A DNA stretch of 64,000 nt. It comes from an uncultured Rhodospirillaceae bacterium. GTDB lineage: Bacteria > Pseudomonadota > Alphaproteobacteria > Azospirillales > Azospirillaceae. Below, piece after piece: positions 18,483 through 26,963 of this stretch (the stretch's first letter is position 1; each line of letters begins with the position of its first letter). The notes beneath the pieces are model-generated. The model was not told where the DNA came from. It did not search any database and saw only the letters and a program-made list of their open reading frames with translations. The stretch lies in contig CALBDS010000033.1 of NCBI GenBank assembly GCA_937927415.1, positions 1 to 64,000 on the forward strand. Reading direction: 5' to 3'. Made by a program: the position numbers and the translations under genes.

Positions 18483-20009
18483 ATGAGCTTCGATCCACAA
18501 AACGGCGCGCTCGTGCTGGGCGTCGTAGGAACCGGCACCATGGGGCGTGGCATCGCCCAGATCGCGGCTGTGGCCGGCATCGATGTTCTGCTGCACGACG
18601 CCCGCGAAGGCGCGGCGGGTGAGGCCGTGGCCGCGGTGGCTGATACCTTCCGTACTCTGGCCCGCAAGGGACGCATGAGCGACGCGGCGGCCGACTCGGC
18701 CGCGGCGCGGCTGTGCCCGGTGGGCGGACTGGACGGTCTCGCCCCATGCCATCTGGTCGTTGAGGCCATCGTGGAGGATCTGGAGGCCAAGCGCGCGCTG
18801 TTCGCCGCGCTGGAGGCTGTGGTGTCGCCGGACTGCGTGCTGGCGACCAACACCTCCTCGCTCTCCGTCACCGCCATTGCAGCCGGGGTCGATCGATCGG
18901 ACCGGGTGGCCGGCTTCCACTTCTTCAATCCCGTTCCGTTGATGAAGATTGTCGAGGTGGCACCGGGCGTGCTGACCGACCCGGCGGTCACCGACGCCCT
19001 GGTGGGGCTTGGCACGCGCATGGGCCATGCCGCGGTGGAGACGCGCGACACGCCCGGTTTCCTGGTCAACCACGCCGGACGCGGTTACGGCACCGAGGCG
19101 CTGCGCGTGGTTGGTGAGGGGGTGGCGGATCCCGCCACCGTGGATCGCGTTCTGGTGCAGCAGGCCGGCTTCCGCATGGGGCCGTTCGAGTTGCTGGACC
19201 TCATCGGCATCGACGTGTCGCAGTCGGTGATGGAGTCGATCTACGGTCAGTTCTTCCACGAGACACGTTTCCGCCCCTCGGTGCTGCCGCGACAGTATGT
19301 CGCTGCCGGGCTGCTGGGCCGCAAGACCGGTCGCGGCTTCTACCGCTACGCCGACGGCAAGCCGGTGGTGGACCCCGAACCCGAAGTGCCGGCTGCCGCC
19401 CGCCGGCCACTGTGGGTCAGCCGTCGTGACCCGACGGCGCATATGGCGCTGACGGAGCGGCTGGCCGCTGGCGGCGCCGCACTGGACCATGGCGAGCGGC
19501 CGGCCGCCGGGTCGGTGTGCTTGGTGACGCCGCTGGGCGAGGACGCCACCACCGCCGCTCTGACGGCGGGGTTGGACCCGACTCTCACGCTGGCGGTGGA
19601 CACGCTGTTCGGGTTGCAGGGGCGCCGGGTGCTGATGACCACGCCGGTCACCAGCACCGAGGCGCGCGACGCGGCTTGGGCCGCTTTGGCTGCGGACGGC
19701 GTGCCGGTCACCGTGATCCACGACAGCCCCGGCTTTGTGTCGCAGCGGGTCGTCGCCTGCATCGTCAACATCGGCTGTGACATCGCCCAGCAGCGAATCG
19801 CCGCCCCCGCCGACATCGACAAGGCCGTGCCGCTGGGGCTCGGCTACCCGCAGGGGCCGCTTGCCATGGGCGACCGGCTGGGGCCCGCACGGGTTTTGGC
19901 CGTTCTGGAAGCGCTTCTCGCGCAGACCGGCGACCCCCGTTATCGCCCCAGCCCGTGGCTCAAGCGCCGCGCCATGCTCGGCGTCTCCCTGTCCACCCCG
20001 GAAGCTTGA
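18483..20009 (+). CDS. 3-hydroxyacyl-CoA dehydrogenase, PaaH-like, long form
   Basis: A 508-residue NAD-dependent 3-hydroxyacyl-CoA dehydrogenase. The Rossmann motif GTGTMGRGIAQIAA is near residue 14, VVEAIVEDLEAKRALF near 90, NTSSLSVTAIA near 119, and the catalytic His in GFHFFNPVPLM near 140. A first C-terminal helical domain (FLVNHAGRGYGTEALRVV) is followed by a second, related helical domain at residues about 400-490 (SPGFVSQRVVACIVNIG), the arrangement of PaaH/PaaC enzymes of about 475-510 residues. The start at 18483 has an AAAGGGGACAGG ribosome site. It opens the plus-strand arm, divergent from iclR, and would oxidise a 3-hydroxyacyl-CoA such as 3-hydroxyadipyl- or 3-hydroxypimelyl-CoA before the following thiolase. 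Confidence 0.9.
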   Translation: MSFDPQNGALVLGVVGTGTMGRGIAQIAAVAGIDVLLHDAREGAAGEAVAAVADTFRTLARKGRMSDAAADSAAARLCPVGGLDGLAPCHLVVEAIVEDLEAKRALFAALEAVVSPDCVLATNTSSLSVTAIAAGVDRSDRVAGFHFFNPVPLMKIVEVAPGVLTDPAVTDALVGLGTRMGHAAVETRDTPGFLVNHAGRGYGTEALRVVGEGVADPATVDRVLVQQAGFRMGPFELLDLIGIDVSQSVMESIYGQFFHETRFRPSVLPRQYVAAGLLGRKTGRGFYRYADGKPVVDPEPEVPAAARRPLWVSRRDPTAHMALTERLAAGGAALDHGERPAAGSVCLVTPLGEDATTAALTAGLDPTLTLAVDTLFGLQGRRVLMTTPVTSTEARDAAWAALAADGVPVTVIHDSPGFVSQRVVACIVNIGCDIAQQRIAAPADIDKAVPLGLGYPQGPLAMGDRLGPARVLAVLEALLAQTGDPRYRPSPWLKRRAMLGVSLSTPEA

Positions 20010-20023
20010 TTGGATCTGCCCCC

Positions 20024-21226
20024 ATGACCGACGCCTTTCTTTACGACGGACTGCGTTCCCCCTTCGGGCGCCATGCCGGTGCCCTGTCCAGAATCCGCCC
20101 CGACGACCTCCTGGGCGTCGTGATCACCGCGCTTGTCAAGCGCACTCCTTTGGCTGCGGCCGGGATCGAGGACGTGATCGCCGGCTGCACCAACCAGGCC
20201 GGCGAGGACAGCCGCAACGTGGCGCGCCATGCCGGCCTGCTGGCCGGGCTTCCCATCGAAACCGGAGGACTGACGGTCAACCGGCTGTGCGGCAGCGGCC
20301 TCGCCGCGGTGCTGGACGCGGCACGTTGCGTGCGCGCCGGCGAGGGCACGCTGTTCGTTGCCGGCGGGGTGGAGAGCATGACGCGCGCTCCCTTCGTGCT
20401 GGCGAAGACGGAGACGCCCTTCAGCCGCAGCGCCGAGATCTACGACACAACCATGGGAGCGCGCTTCCCCAACCCGAAGATCACCAAGGACTTCGGTGCC
20501 GACACCATGCCGCAGACCGCCGACAATGTCGCCCGGGACCTGGGCATCGGGCGGGAAGAGAGCGACCGTTTCGCCGCGCGCTCTCAGGCCCGGTTCCACG
20601 CTGCCCAAGGGGAGGGCTTCTTCACCGGCGAGATCTTGCCCATCGAACTGCCGACCCGCGGCAAGGCCGCACCGGTGGTGGTGTCGGAGGATGAGCACCC
20701 CCGGCCGGACACCGACATGGACACGCTGGCGAAGCTGCGCCCGCTGTTCGAAGGCGGCGTGGTTACCGCCGGCAATGCGTCGGGCATCAACGACGGCGCG
20801 GCGGCGGTTCTGATCGGCAGCCGTGCACAGGGCGAGGCGGTGGGTGTGGCTCCGCGTGCGCGTATTCTGGCCGGCGCCATCGCCGGCGTGGAGCCGCGCA
20901 CCATGGGCCTCGGTCCCGTCCCGGCCATTCGCAAAGCGCTGGAGCGTGCCGGCCTTGCCCTCAAGGACATGGACGTTATCGAGATCAACGAGGCCTTCGC
21001 CGTCCAGGTGCTGGGCTGCGCCAAGTTGCTGGAGCTGTCGGCGGAGGACAGCCGGCTGAACCCCAACGGCGGCGCCATTGCGGTTGGGCATCCGCTGGGC
21101 GCCAGCGGCGCGCGCCTGACGTTGACGGCGTTGCGCCAGTTGGAGCGGTCCGGCGGGCGTTACGCGCTGGTCAGCATGTGCATAGGCATCGGTCAGGGCA
21201 TCGCCGCGGTGATCGAGCGGGTCTGA
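20024..21226 (+). CDS. Acetyl-CoA acyltransferase (thiolase, PcaF/PaaJ/PimB-like)
   Basis: A 400-residue thiolase. The N-terminal nucleophile lies in TVNRLCGSGLAAVLDAARC near residue 90, the GHPLGASGARLTLTAL His motif near 355, and the second Cys in SMCIGIGQG near 385. That last motif is normally CIGGGQG; the Gly-to-Ile change is unusual but leaves the Cys in place. The NAIREALPF...-type N-terminus and overall length fit beta-ketoadipyl-CoA and related thiolases. It cleaves a 3-ketoacyl-CoA with CoA to acetyl-CoA and a shortened acyl-CoA. It is 14 bases downstream of the dehydrogenase gene, in the same transcription unit. Confidence 0.9.
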   Translation: MTDAFLYDGLRSPFGRHAGALSRIRPDDLLGVVITALVKRTPLAAAGIEDVIAGCTNQAGEDSRNVARHAGLLAGLPIETGGLTVNRLCGSGLAAVLDAARCVRAGEGTLFVAGGVESMTRAPFVLAKTETPFSRSAEIYDTTMGARFPNPKITKDFGADTMPQTADNVARDLGIGREESDRFAARSQARFHAAQGEGFFTGEILPIELPTRGKAAPVVVSEDEHPRPDTDMDTLAKLRPLFEGGVVTAGNASGINDGAAAVLIGSRAQGEAVGVAPRARILAGAIAGVEPRTMGLGPVPAIRKALERAGLALKDMDVIEINEAFAVQVLGCAKLLELSAEDSRLNPNGGAIAVGHPLGASGARLTLTALRQLERSGGRYALVSMCIGIGQGIAAVIERV

Positions 21227-21243
21227 GGACGGGAGAGAAAATC

Positions 21244-22449
21244 ATGGTGACCAAGACCGGCCCTTCCTCGGCCAAGCTGGGGTCCTTCGCGTGGGACGAC
21301 CCGCTTCTGCTTGACGACCAGTTGACCGAAGACGAGCGGATGATTCGCGACGCCGCACGCGCCTATTGCCAGGACCATCTGTTGCCGCGTGTCGTCGAGG
21401 CAAACCGCTACGAGGTCTTCCACCGGGAGATCATGAACGAGATGGGCGAGTTGGGCTTCCTCGGCTCCACCATCGAGGGATACGGCTGTGCGGGGGTGAA
21501 CTACGTCTCATACGGGCTGGTCGCCCGCGAAGTGGAGCGGGTGGACAGCGGCTACCGCTCGGCCATGTCGGTGCAGTCCTCGCTGGTCATGCACCCCATC
21601 CACGCTTACGGCAGCGAGGCCCAACGGGAAAAATACCTGCCGAAGCTCGCCACCGGCGAATGGGTGGGCTGCTTCGGCCTGACCGAGCCGGACGCCGGCT
21701 CCGACCCCGCAGGCATGAAGACGCGCGCGCGATCGGCGGACGGCGGTTACATTCTCACGGGATCCAAGATGTGGATCACCAACGCCCCCATTTCGGACGT
21801 CTTCGTCGTCTGGGCGAAGAACGACGCCGGGCGGATCAATGGCTTCGTTCTGGAAAAGGGCATGAAGGGCCTGTCGGCGCCGAAGATCGAAGGCAAGTTC
21901 AGCCTCCGCGCCTCAATCACCGGCGAGATCGTCATGGACGAGGTGTTCGTGCCGGAGGAGAACCGCTTGCCCAACGCCGACGGCCTGAGCGGCCCGTTCG
22001 GCTGCCTGAACCGGGCGCGCTACGGCATCGCCTGGGGCGCTATGGGAGCGGCGGAGTTCTGCTTTCATCAGGCGCGCCAGTATCAGCTCGACCGCAAGCA
22101 GTTCGGTCGGCCGTTGGCGGCCAATCAGATCCCGCAGCTCAAGCTCGCCAACATGGAGACGGAGATCGCGCTGGGCCTTCAGGCGGCGCTGCGCGTCGGC
22201 CGGCTGATGGACGAAGGCCGGGCGGCACCGGAGATGATCTCGCTGATCAAGCGCAACAACTGCGGCAAGGCGCTGGACATCGCGCGGGTCGCCCGCGACA
22301 TGCATGGCGGCAACGGCATCGCCGACGAGTTCCATGTCATCCGCCACGCCATGAACCTGGAGGCGGTCAACACCTACGAGGGCACGCATGACGTGCACGC
22401 CCTGATCCTTGGCCGGGCCATCACCGGCCTACAAGCCTTTGCTCCGTGA
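21244..22449 (+). CDS. gcdH: Glutaryl-CoA dehydrogenase (decarboxylating)
   Basis: A 401-residue acyl-CoA dehydrogenase closely fitting glutaryl-CoA dehydrogenase: DSGYRSAMSVQSSLVMHPI near residue 98, FGLTEPDAGSDPAGMKTRAR near 144, and NTYEGTHDVHALILGRAITG at the C-terminus, which carries the catalytic Glu in YEGTHD. It converts glutaryl-CoA to crotonyl-CoA and CO2, with electrons to ETF. Glutaryl-CoA is the shared intermediate of benzoyl-CoA, cyclohexanecarboxylate, pimelate, lysine and tryptophan degradation, so this gene is the best clue to the pathway. The start at 21244 has a GGGAGAG site; it follows the thiolase by 17 bases and is followed closely by etfB. Confidence 0.92.
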   Translation: MVTKTGPSSAKLGSFAWDDPLLLDDQLTEDERMIRDAARAYCQDHLLPRVVEANRYEVFHREIMNEMGELGFLGSTIEGYGCAGVNYVSYGLVAREVERVDSGYRSAMSVQSSLVMHPIHAYGSEAQREKYLPKLATGEWVGCFGLTEPDAGSDPAGMKTRARSADGGYILTGSKMWITNAPISDVFVVWAKNDAGRINGFVLEKGMKGLSAPKIEGKFSLRASITGEIVMDEVFVPEENRLPNADGLSGPFGCLNRARYGIAWGAMGAAEFCFHQARQYQLDRKQFGRPLAANQIPQLKLANMETEIALGLQAALRVGRLMDEGRAAPEMISLIKRNNCGKALDIARVARDMHGGNGIADEFHVIRHAMNLEAVNTYEGTHDVHALILGRAITGLQAFAP

Positions 22450-22456
22450 GGTCGTC

Positions 22457-23206
22457 GTGAAGATCCTTGTGCCCGTGAAGCGGGTGGTCGACTACAACGT
22501 GAAGATCCGCGTGAAGGCGGACGGCACGGGCGTCGAAACCGCCAGCGTGAAGTTCTCTATGAACCCCTTCGACGAGATCGCCGTCGAGGAGGCCGTCCGC
22601 CTGAAGGAGGCCGGCAAGGCCACCGAGGTGGTCGTGGTCAGCCTCGGCCCGTCCGCCGCACAGGAAACCCTGCGCACGGCGCTGGCGATGGGCGCCGACC
22701 GTGCCATCCTTGTGCAGACCGACGCCGAGGTGCAGCCGCTCGCTGTCGCCAAGGTGTTGAAGGCGTTGGTGGACAAAGAGCAGCCGCGGATCGCCCTGCT
22801 CGGCAAGCAGGCGATTGACGACGACTGCAACCAGACCGGCCAGATGCTGGCTGCCCTACTGGGCTGGCCGCAGGGAACCTTCGCCTCCAAGGTCGCCGTG
22901 GGCGACGACGCACTGACCGTGACGCGCGAGATCGACGGTGGCCTGGAGACCATCGAACTCACGCTGCCGGCCGTGGTCACCGCCGATCTGCGCCTGAACG
23001 AGCCGCGCTACGCCTCCCTGCCCAACATCATGAAGGCGAAGAAGAAGCCCTTCGAAACCCTCACGCCGGGCAGCCTGGGCGTGGACGTGACGCCGCGCCT
23101 GACGACGCTCAAGGTGGTTGAGCCCCCCAGGCGTAAGGCCGGTGTGAAGGTGGCCGACGTCGCCGCGCTGGTCGATAAGCTGAAGAACGACGCACGGGTG
23201 ATCTGA
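22457..23206 (+). CDS. etfB: Electron transfer flavoprotein beta subunit
   Basis: A 249-residue protein beginning (M)KILVPVKRVVDYNVKIRVK, the standard EtfB N-terminus, with FSMNPFDEIAVEEAVRLKE, GADRAILVQTD, GKQAIDDDCNQTGQMLAALL and the recognition-loop region near residues 190-200 (NIMKAKKKP). It binds AMP and, with EtfA, accepts electrons from the acyl-CoA dehydrogenases. The GTG at 22457 is taken as start because it aligns with the family N-terminus, and a GAGG overlapping the gcdH stop serves as ribosome site. It lies 7 bases after gcdH and one base before etfA, so it is tightly coupled. Confidence 0.93.
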   Translation: MKILVPVKRVVDYNVKIRVKADGTGVETASVKFSMNPFDEIAVEEAVRLKEAGKATEVVVVSLGPSAAQETLRTALAMGADRAILVQTDAEVQPLAVAKVLKALVDKEQPRIALLGKQAIDDDCNQTGQMLAALLGWPQGTFASKVAVGDDALTVTREIDGGLETIELTLPAVVTADLRLNEPRYASLPNIMKAKKKPFETLTPGSLGVDVTPRLTTLKVVEPPRRKAGVKVADVAALVDKLKNDARVI

Positions 23207-23207
23207 C

Positions 23208-24152
23208 ATGACCAGTTCCAACGGGGCTATTCTCGTCCTCGCCGACCATGACAACGCGACGCTGAAGCCCGCCACGCTGAACGCCGTGGCCGCCGCGTCC
23301 AGGATCGGATCCGACATCCATGTGCTGGTCGCGGGCAAGGGTGCCCGAGCTGTGGCCGATACGGCTGCCGAGGTGGCCGGCGTCACTAGGGTGCTGCTGG
23401 CCGATGCGGCCGAGTACGAGCACCGCCTGCCGGAGCCCGTGGCGGCGCTGGTACTCTCCCTCGTACCCGCCTACGGCCATGTGCTGGCCGCCGCCACTTC
23501 GGAGGGGAAGAACGTCATGCCGCGTGTGGCGGCGCTGCTGGACGTGGCGCAGATTTCCGACATCACCGGCATCGTGTCGGCCGATACCTTCGAGCGCCCG
23601 GTTTACGCTGGCAACGCCATCGCCACCGTGCAGTCCCGCGATCCCGTCAAGATCATCACCGTGCGTGCCACCGCCTTTGAGGCCGCCGCCGCCACGGGCG
23701 GTGCGGCGGCGGTGGAGAGCGTGGCCGCCGCGGGCGGCGGCGGCCTGTCCAAACTGCTGGGCCAGGAGCTGACGAAGTCGGAACGGCCGGAACTGACCCA
23801 GGCACGCGTCGTCGTGTCAGGCGGGCGTGGCATGCAGTCGGGCGAGAACTTCACGCTTCTGGAAGCGCTGGCCGACAAGCTGGGTGCGGCGGTGGGTGCG
23901 TCGCGCGCCGCGGTGGACGCCGGCTTCGTGCCGAACGACTACCAGGTCGGCCAGACGGGCAAGATCGTGGCGCCCGAGCTGTACATCGCGGTCGGCATCT
24001 CCGGTGCCATCCAGCACCTCGCCGGCATGAAGGACAGCAAGGTCATCGTCGCGATCAACAAGGACGAGGAGGCGCCGATCTTCCAGGTCGCCGACTACGG
24101 CTTGGTCGCCGACCTGTTCAAGGCGGTGCCGGAGCTGGTCGCTGCCCTTTAG
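23208..24152 (+). CDS. etfA: Electron transfer flavoprotein alpha subunit
   Basis: A 314-residue EtfA of normal length. The N-terminal domain starts ILVLADHDNATLKPATLNAV; the C-terminal FAD domain has VVVSGGRGMQSGENF near 205, VPNDYQVGQTGKIVAPELYI near 243 and the FAD signature GISGAIQHLAGMKDSKVIVA near 265, with INKDEEAPIFQVADYGLVAD at the end. It holds the FAD that shuttles electrons from the dehydrogenases to ETF:quinone oxidoreductase, which is encoded two genes downstream. A hairpin follows the stop. Confidence 0.95.
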   Translation: MTSSNGAILVLADHDNATLKPATLNAVAAASRIGSDIHVLVAGKGARAVADTAAEVAGVTRVLLADAAEYEHRLPEPVAALVLSLVPAYGHVLAAATSEGKNVMPRVAALLDVAQISDITGIVSADTFERPVYAGNAIATVQSRDPVKIITVRATAFEAAAATGGAAAVESVAAAGGGGLSKLLGQELTKSERPELTQARVVVSGGRGMQSGENFTLLEALADKLGAAVGASRAAVDAGFVPNDYQVGQTGKIVAPELYIAVGISGAIQHLAGMKDSKVIVAINKDEEAPIFQVADYGLVADLFKAVPELVAAL

Positions 24153-24263
24153 TGTCTCCTTTGTCGCCACCTTTGATGCCGGACGCAGCCGCCAAGCCGG
24201 CGACTCGGTATCGAACGAAGCGTTCCCCCGCACTTGGGTAGTTCCTCTCGGGTGTGGAACCTT

Positions 24264-24299
24264 GGACCGGGCGTTCGCGCGCCCGGTCCCTCTTTCTCC
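24264..24299 (+). terminator. Hairpin after etfA, likely terminator or attenuator
   Basis: A perfect 10-bp stem (GGACCGGGCG with CGCCCGGTCC, 6-base loop) at 24264-24289 is followed by CTCTTTCTCC. It falls in the 178-base gap between etfA and the next dehydrogenase, where no other gene is seen. It could end the gcdH-etfBA message or reduce read-through; the pyrimidine run is not a clean T tract. Confidence 0.5.
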
Positions 24300-24330
24300 A
24301 ACACCGGTCCTTCTCCCAGCAAAGGCGCAC

Positions 24331-25266
24331 ATGCCGTCGATCAGGACGATTGCTGTCATCGGTGCCGGCCAGATGGGTGGCGGCATTGCCCAGCTCTGCG
24401 CACAATCGGGCTTCCCGGTGGTGCTGTTGGACGTGGGAGACGAGATTCTCAACACCGCCATCACCCGGATCTCCGGGGGGCTGGAAGGTCGGGTCGCCAA
24501 GGGCCGCATGGGCGAGGCTGAGGCCGCCGCCGCGTTCGCCCGCATCAGCATCGGTACCGATCCTTCGATTATCGACGGGGTCGATCTGGTGATCGAGGCC
24601 GCGACCGAGTCCGAGGCGGTGAAGCGCGCCGTCTTCGCCGCGCTGGCGGCACATCTGCAGCCAGCGACGCTGATCGTTACCACCACCTCGTCGCTGTCGG
24701 TCACCAATCTGGCTGCCGCGACAGACCGCCCATCCAAATTCATGGGCATGCATTTCCTGAACCCCGCGCTGGCCGTGCCGCTGGTCGAGCTGGTACGCGG
24801 TCTCGCCACGGATGAGGAGACTTTCGCCGCGATCCGCGGCTTGGCCAGGCAACTCGGCAAGACCACGGTGGTGGCTGAGGACGTTCCGGCCTTTCTCGTG
24901 AACCGCACCTTGCTGGTGATGATCAACGAAGCCGTCACCACGTTGCACAAGGGGATCGGAACGGCGCGGAGCATCGATGCGGCGCTGACGCTGGGCGCGG
25001 GCCATTCCATGGGTCCCCTGGAACTGGCGGACTTGATCGGCTTGGATACTTGCCTGATCGGGTTGCAGGCACTGTACGAAAAGCTGGCGCACGGCAAGTA
25101 CCGCCCGTGTCCACTGCTGGTGAAGCATGTGGAAGCCGGCTGGCTCGGCCGCAAGACCGGCCGCGGTTTCTATGACTATTCCAAGAGCTTGGGCAGTCCC
25201 GCTCAGCGCTTCCCCATTCCCTGGTCGGGCGGTGAGCAGCCCGGCCCTGTTGCCGGAGATCTGTGA
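24331..25266 (+). CDS. 3-hydroxybutyryl/3-hydroxyacyl-CoA dehydrogenase, single-module
   Basis: A 311-residue NAD-dependent dehydrogenase. Its Rossmann motif GAGQMGGGIAQLCAQSG is near residue 11, VIEAATESEAVKRAVF near 90, the catalytic His in GMHFLNPALAVPLVELVRG near 138, and the C-terminal helical domain has PAFLVNRTLLVMINEAV and WLGRKTGRGFYDYS. It resembles the 280-320 residue 3-hydroxybutyryl-CoA dehydrogenases and would complete crotonyl-CoA breakdown after hydration. The start at 24331 matches the family; the frame is open further upstream through the terminator-like hairpin, so the earlier Met is unlikely. Its stop overlaps the ETF-QO start. Confidence 0.88.
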   Translation: MPSIRTIAVIGAGQMGGGIAQLCAQSGFPVVLLDVGDEILNTAITRISGGLEGRVAKGRMGEAEAAAAFARISIGTDPSIIDGVDLVIEAATESEAVKRAVFAALAAHLQPATLIVTTTSSLSVTNLAAATDRPSKFMGMHFLNPALAVPLVELVRGLATDEETFAAIRGLARQLGKTTVVAEDVPAFLVNRTLLVMINEAVTTLHKGIGTARSIDAALTLGAGHSMGPLELADLIGLDTCLIGLQALYEKLAHGKYRPCPLLVKHVEAGWLGRKTGRGFYDYSKSLGSPAQRFPIPWSGGEQPGPVAGDL

Positions 25267-26909
25267 TGTCGCTTGTGCGCGAGGTGATGGAGTACGACGT
25301 CCTCGTGGTCGGCGCCGGCCCCTCGGGCCTGAGCGCGGCCATCCGTTTGAAGCAGCGCGCCCGCGCCGCCGGGCAGGAGGTGAGCGTCTGTGTGATCGAG
25401 AAGGGTTCGGAGGTCGGCGCACACCTGCTGTCGGGTGCTGTGTTCGAGCCGCGCGCCCTGGATGAGTTGATTCCGGATTGGCGTGACCATGGCGCGCCGC
25501 TGGCCACGCCCGCCTGCGAGGACCGGTTCATCCATCTGACCCGGACGGGCGCGTACCGCCTGCCGGTGATTCCGCCACAGATGCGCAACCACGGCAACTT
25601 CATCATCAGCTTGGGCAATCTGGCCCGCTGGCTGGCCGTCCAGGCTGAGGAACTAGGGGTGGAGATTTATCCCGGCTTCGCAGCGGCCGAGGTGTTGTAC
25701 GACGAGTGCGGGACGGTGACTGGCGTGGCGACCGGTGACATGGGCATCGGCAAGGACGGCCAGCCCACCGGCAACTTCACGCGCGGTGTCGAACTGCACG
25801 CTCGTCAGACGATCTTCGCCGAGGGCTGTCGAGGCTCGCTGACCAAGGCCCTGATGGAGCGCTTCAACCTGCGTGACGACGTTGACCCGCAGACCTACGG
25901 CATCGGCATCAAGGAGCTGTGGGAGATCGACCCGGCCAAATCGCAGCCGGGCCTGATCGTCCACACCATCGGTTGGCCGCTCGATCAGAAGACCTATGGT
26001 GGGTCCTGGCTGTACCATATGGATGGCAATCTGGTGTCAGTGGGCTTCGTGGTCGGGCTGGATTATAGCAACCCGCATCTCTCGCCGTTTGAAGAGTTCC
26101 AACGCTACAAGACGCATCCGGCGATCCGACCGACCTTCAAAGGTGGCCGGCGAATCGCCTACGGCGCGCGGACGCTCAGCGAGGGCGGGTTCCAGTCCAT
26201 CCCCAGGCTGACCTTCCCCGGCGGGCTGATCGTCGGCGATGCCGCGGGCTTCCTGAACGTGCCGAAAATCAAGGGCAACCATACCGCCATGAAGTCGGGC
26301 ACGGTGGCCGCGGAGGCGGTGTTCGACCATCTGGTTGGCGGCGCCGATGGCCCCGAGGTCACCGCCTATCCGGAGCGGCTGAAGGACTCCTGGCTGTGGA
26401 AGGAGCTGTGGGAGGTGCGCAACATCCGCCCCGGCTTCCAGAAGGGTTTGTGGGCCGGGCTGGCGAACGCGGCTTATGAGACCGCTATTAAAGGTCGGTC
26501 GCCCTGGACGCTGCATCACCGCCACGCCGACAACGAGACGCTGGTGAAGGCCAGTGAGGCGCCGAAGATCGCGTACCCCAAGCCGGACGGTGTGGTGTCG
26601 TTCGACCGGCTGTCGTCGGTGTACCTGTCCAACACCAATCACGAAGAAAACCAGCCGGCGCACCTTCAGTTGAAGGACAAGGAGACGCCGATCCGCGTCA
26701 ATTTGGCGCTCTACGACGCGCCGGAGACGCTCTACTGCCCGGCCGGCGTGTACGAGATCGTCCGCAGCGGGGATGGCACCGATCCGCACCTGCAGATCAA
26801 CGCGCAGAACTGCGTCCACTGCAAGACCTGCGACATCAAGGACCCAGCCCAGAACATCACCTGGACCGTGCCGGAGGGCGGCGGCGGGCCGAACTATCCG
26901 GGTATGTGA
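25266..26909 (+). CDS. Electron transfer flavoprotein:ubiquinone oxidoreductase
   Basis: A 547-residue ETF-QO. The FAD-binding GAGPSGLSAAIRLKQRA is near residue 16, KGSEVGAHLLSGAVFEP near 45, the GGRRIAYGARTLSEGG and LTFPGGLIVGDAAGFLNVP FAD region near 300-330, and a C-terminal 4Fe-4S ferredoxin-like domain has the cysteines of YCPAGVYEIV and NCVHCKTCDIKDPAQNITW. It is a monotopic inner-membrane enzyme that moves electrons from reduced ETF to ubiquinone. Coupled to the upstream dehydrogenase by an ATGA overlap. Its presence inside the cluster means the region carries its own route from dehydrogenases to the respiratory chain. Confidence 0.95.
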   Translation: MSLVREVMEYDVLVVGAGPSGLSAAIRLKQRARAAGQEVSVCVIEKGSEVGAHLLSGAVFEPRALDELIPDWRDHGAPLATPACEDRFIHLTRTGAYRLPVIPPQMRNHGNFIISLGNLARWLAVQAEELGVEIYPGFAAAEVLYDECGTVTGVATGDMGIGKDGQPTGNFTRGVELHARQTIFAEGCRGSLTKALMERFNLRDDVDPQTYGIGIKELWEIDPAKSQPGLIVHTIGWPLDQKTYGGSWLYHMDGNLVSVGFVVGLDYSNPHLSPFEEFQRYKTHPAIRPTFKGGRRIAYGARTLSEGGFQSIPRLTFPGGLIVGDAAGFLNVPKIKGNHTAMKSGTVAAEAVFDHLVGGADGPEVTAYPERLKDSWLWKELWEVRNIRPGFQKGLWAGLANAAYETAIKGRSPWTLHHRHADNETLVKASEAPKIAYPKPDGVVSFDRLSSVYLSNTNHEENQPAHLQLKDKETPIRVNLALYDAPETLYCPAGVYEIVRSGDGTDPHLQINAQNCVHCKTCDIKDPAQNITWTVPEGGGGPNYPGM

Positions 26910-26963
26910 TGTCGGCGAGCGTAGCTCGGCGAACGGAAGTCAATATCGAACAGGGAGTGAAGC

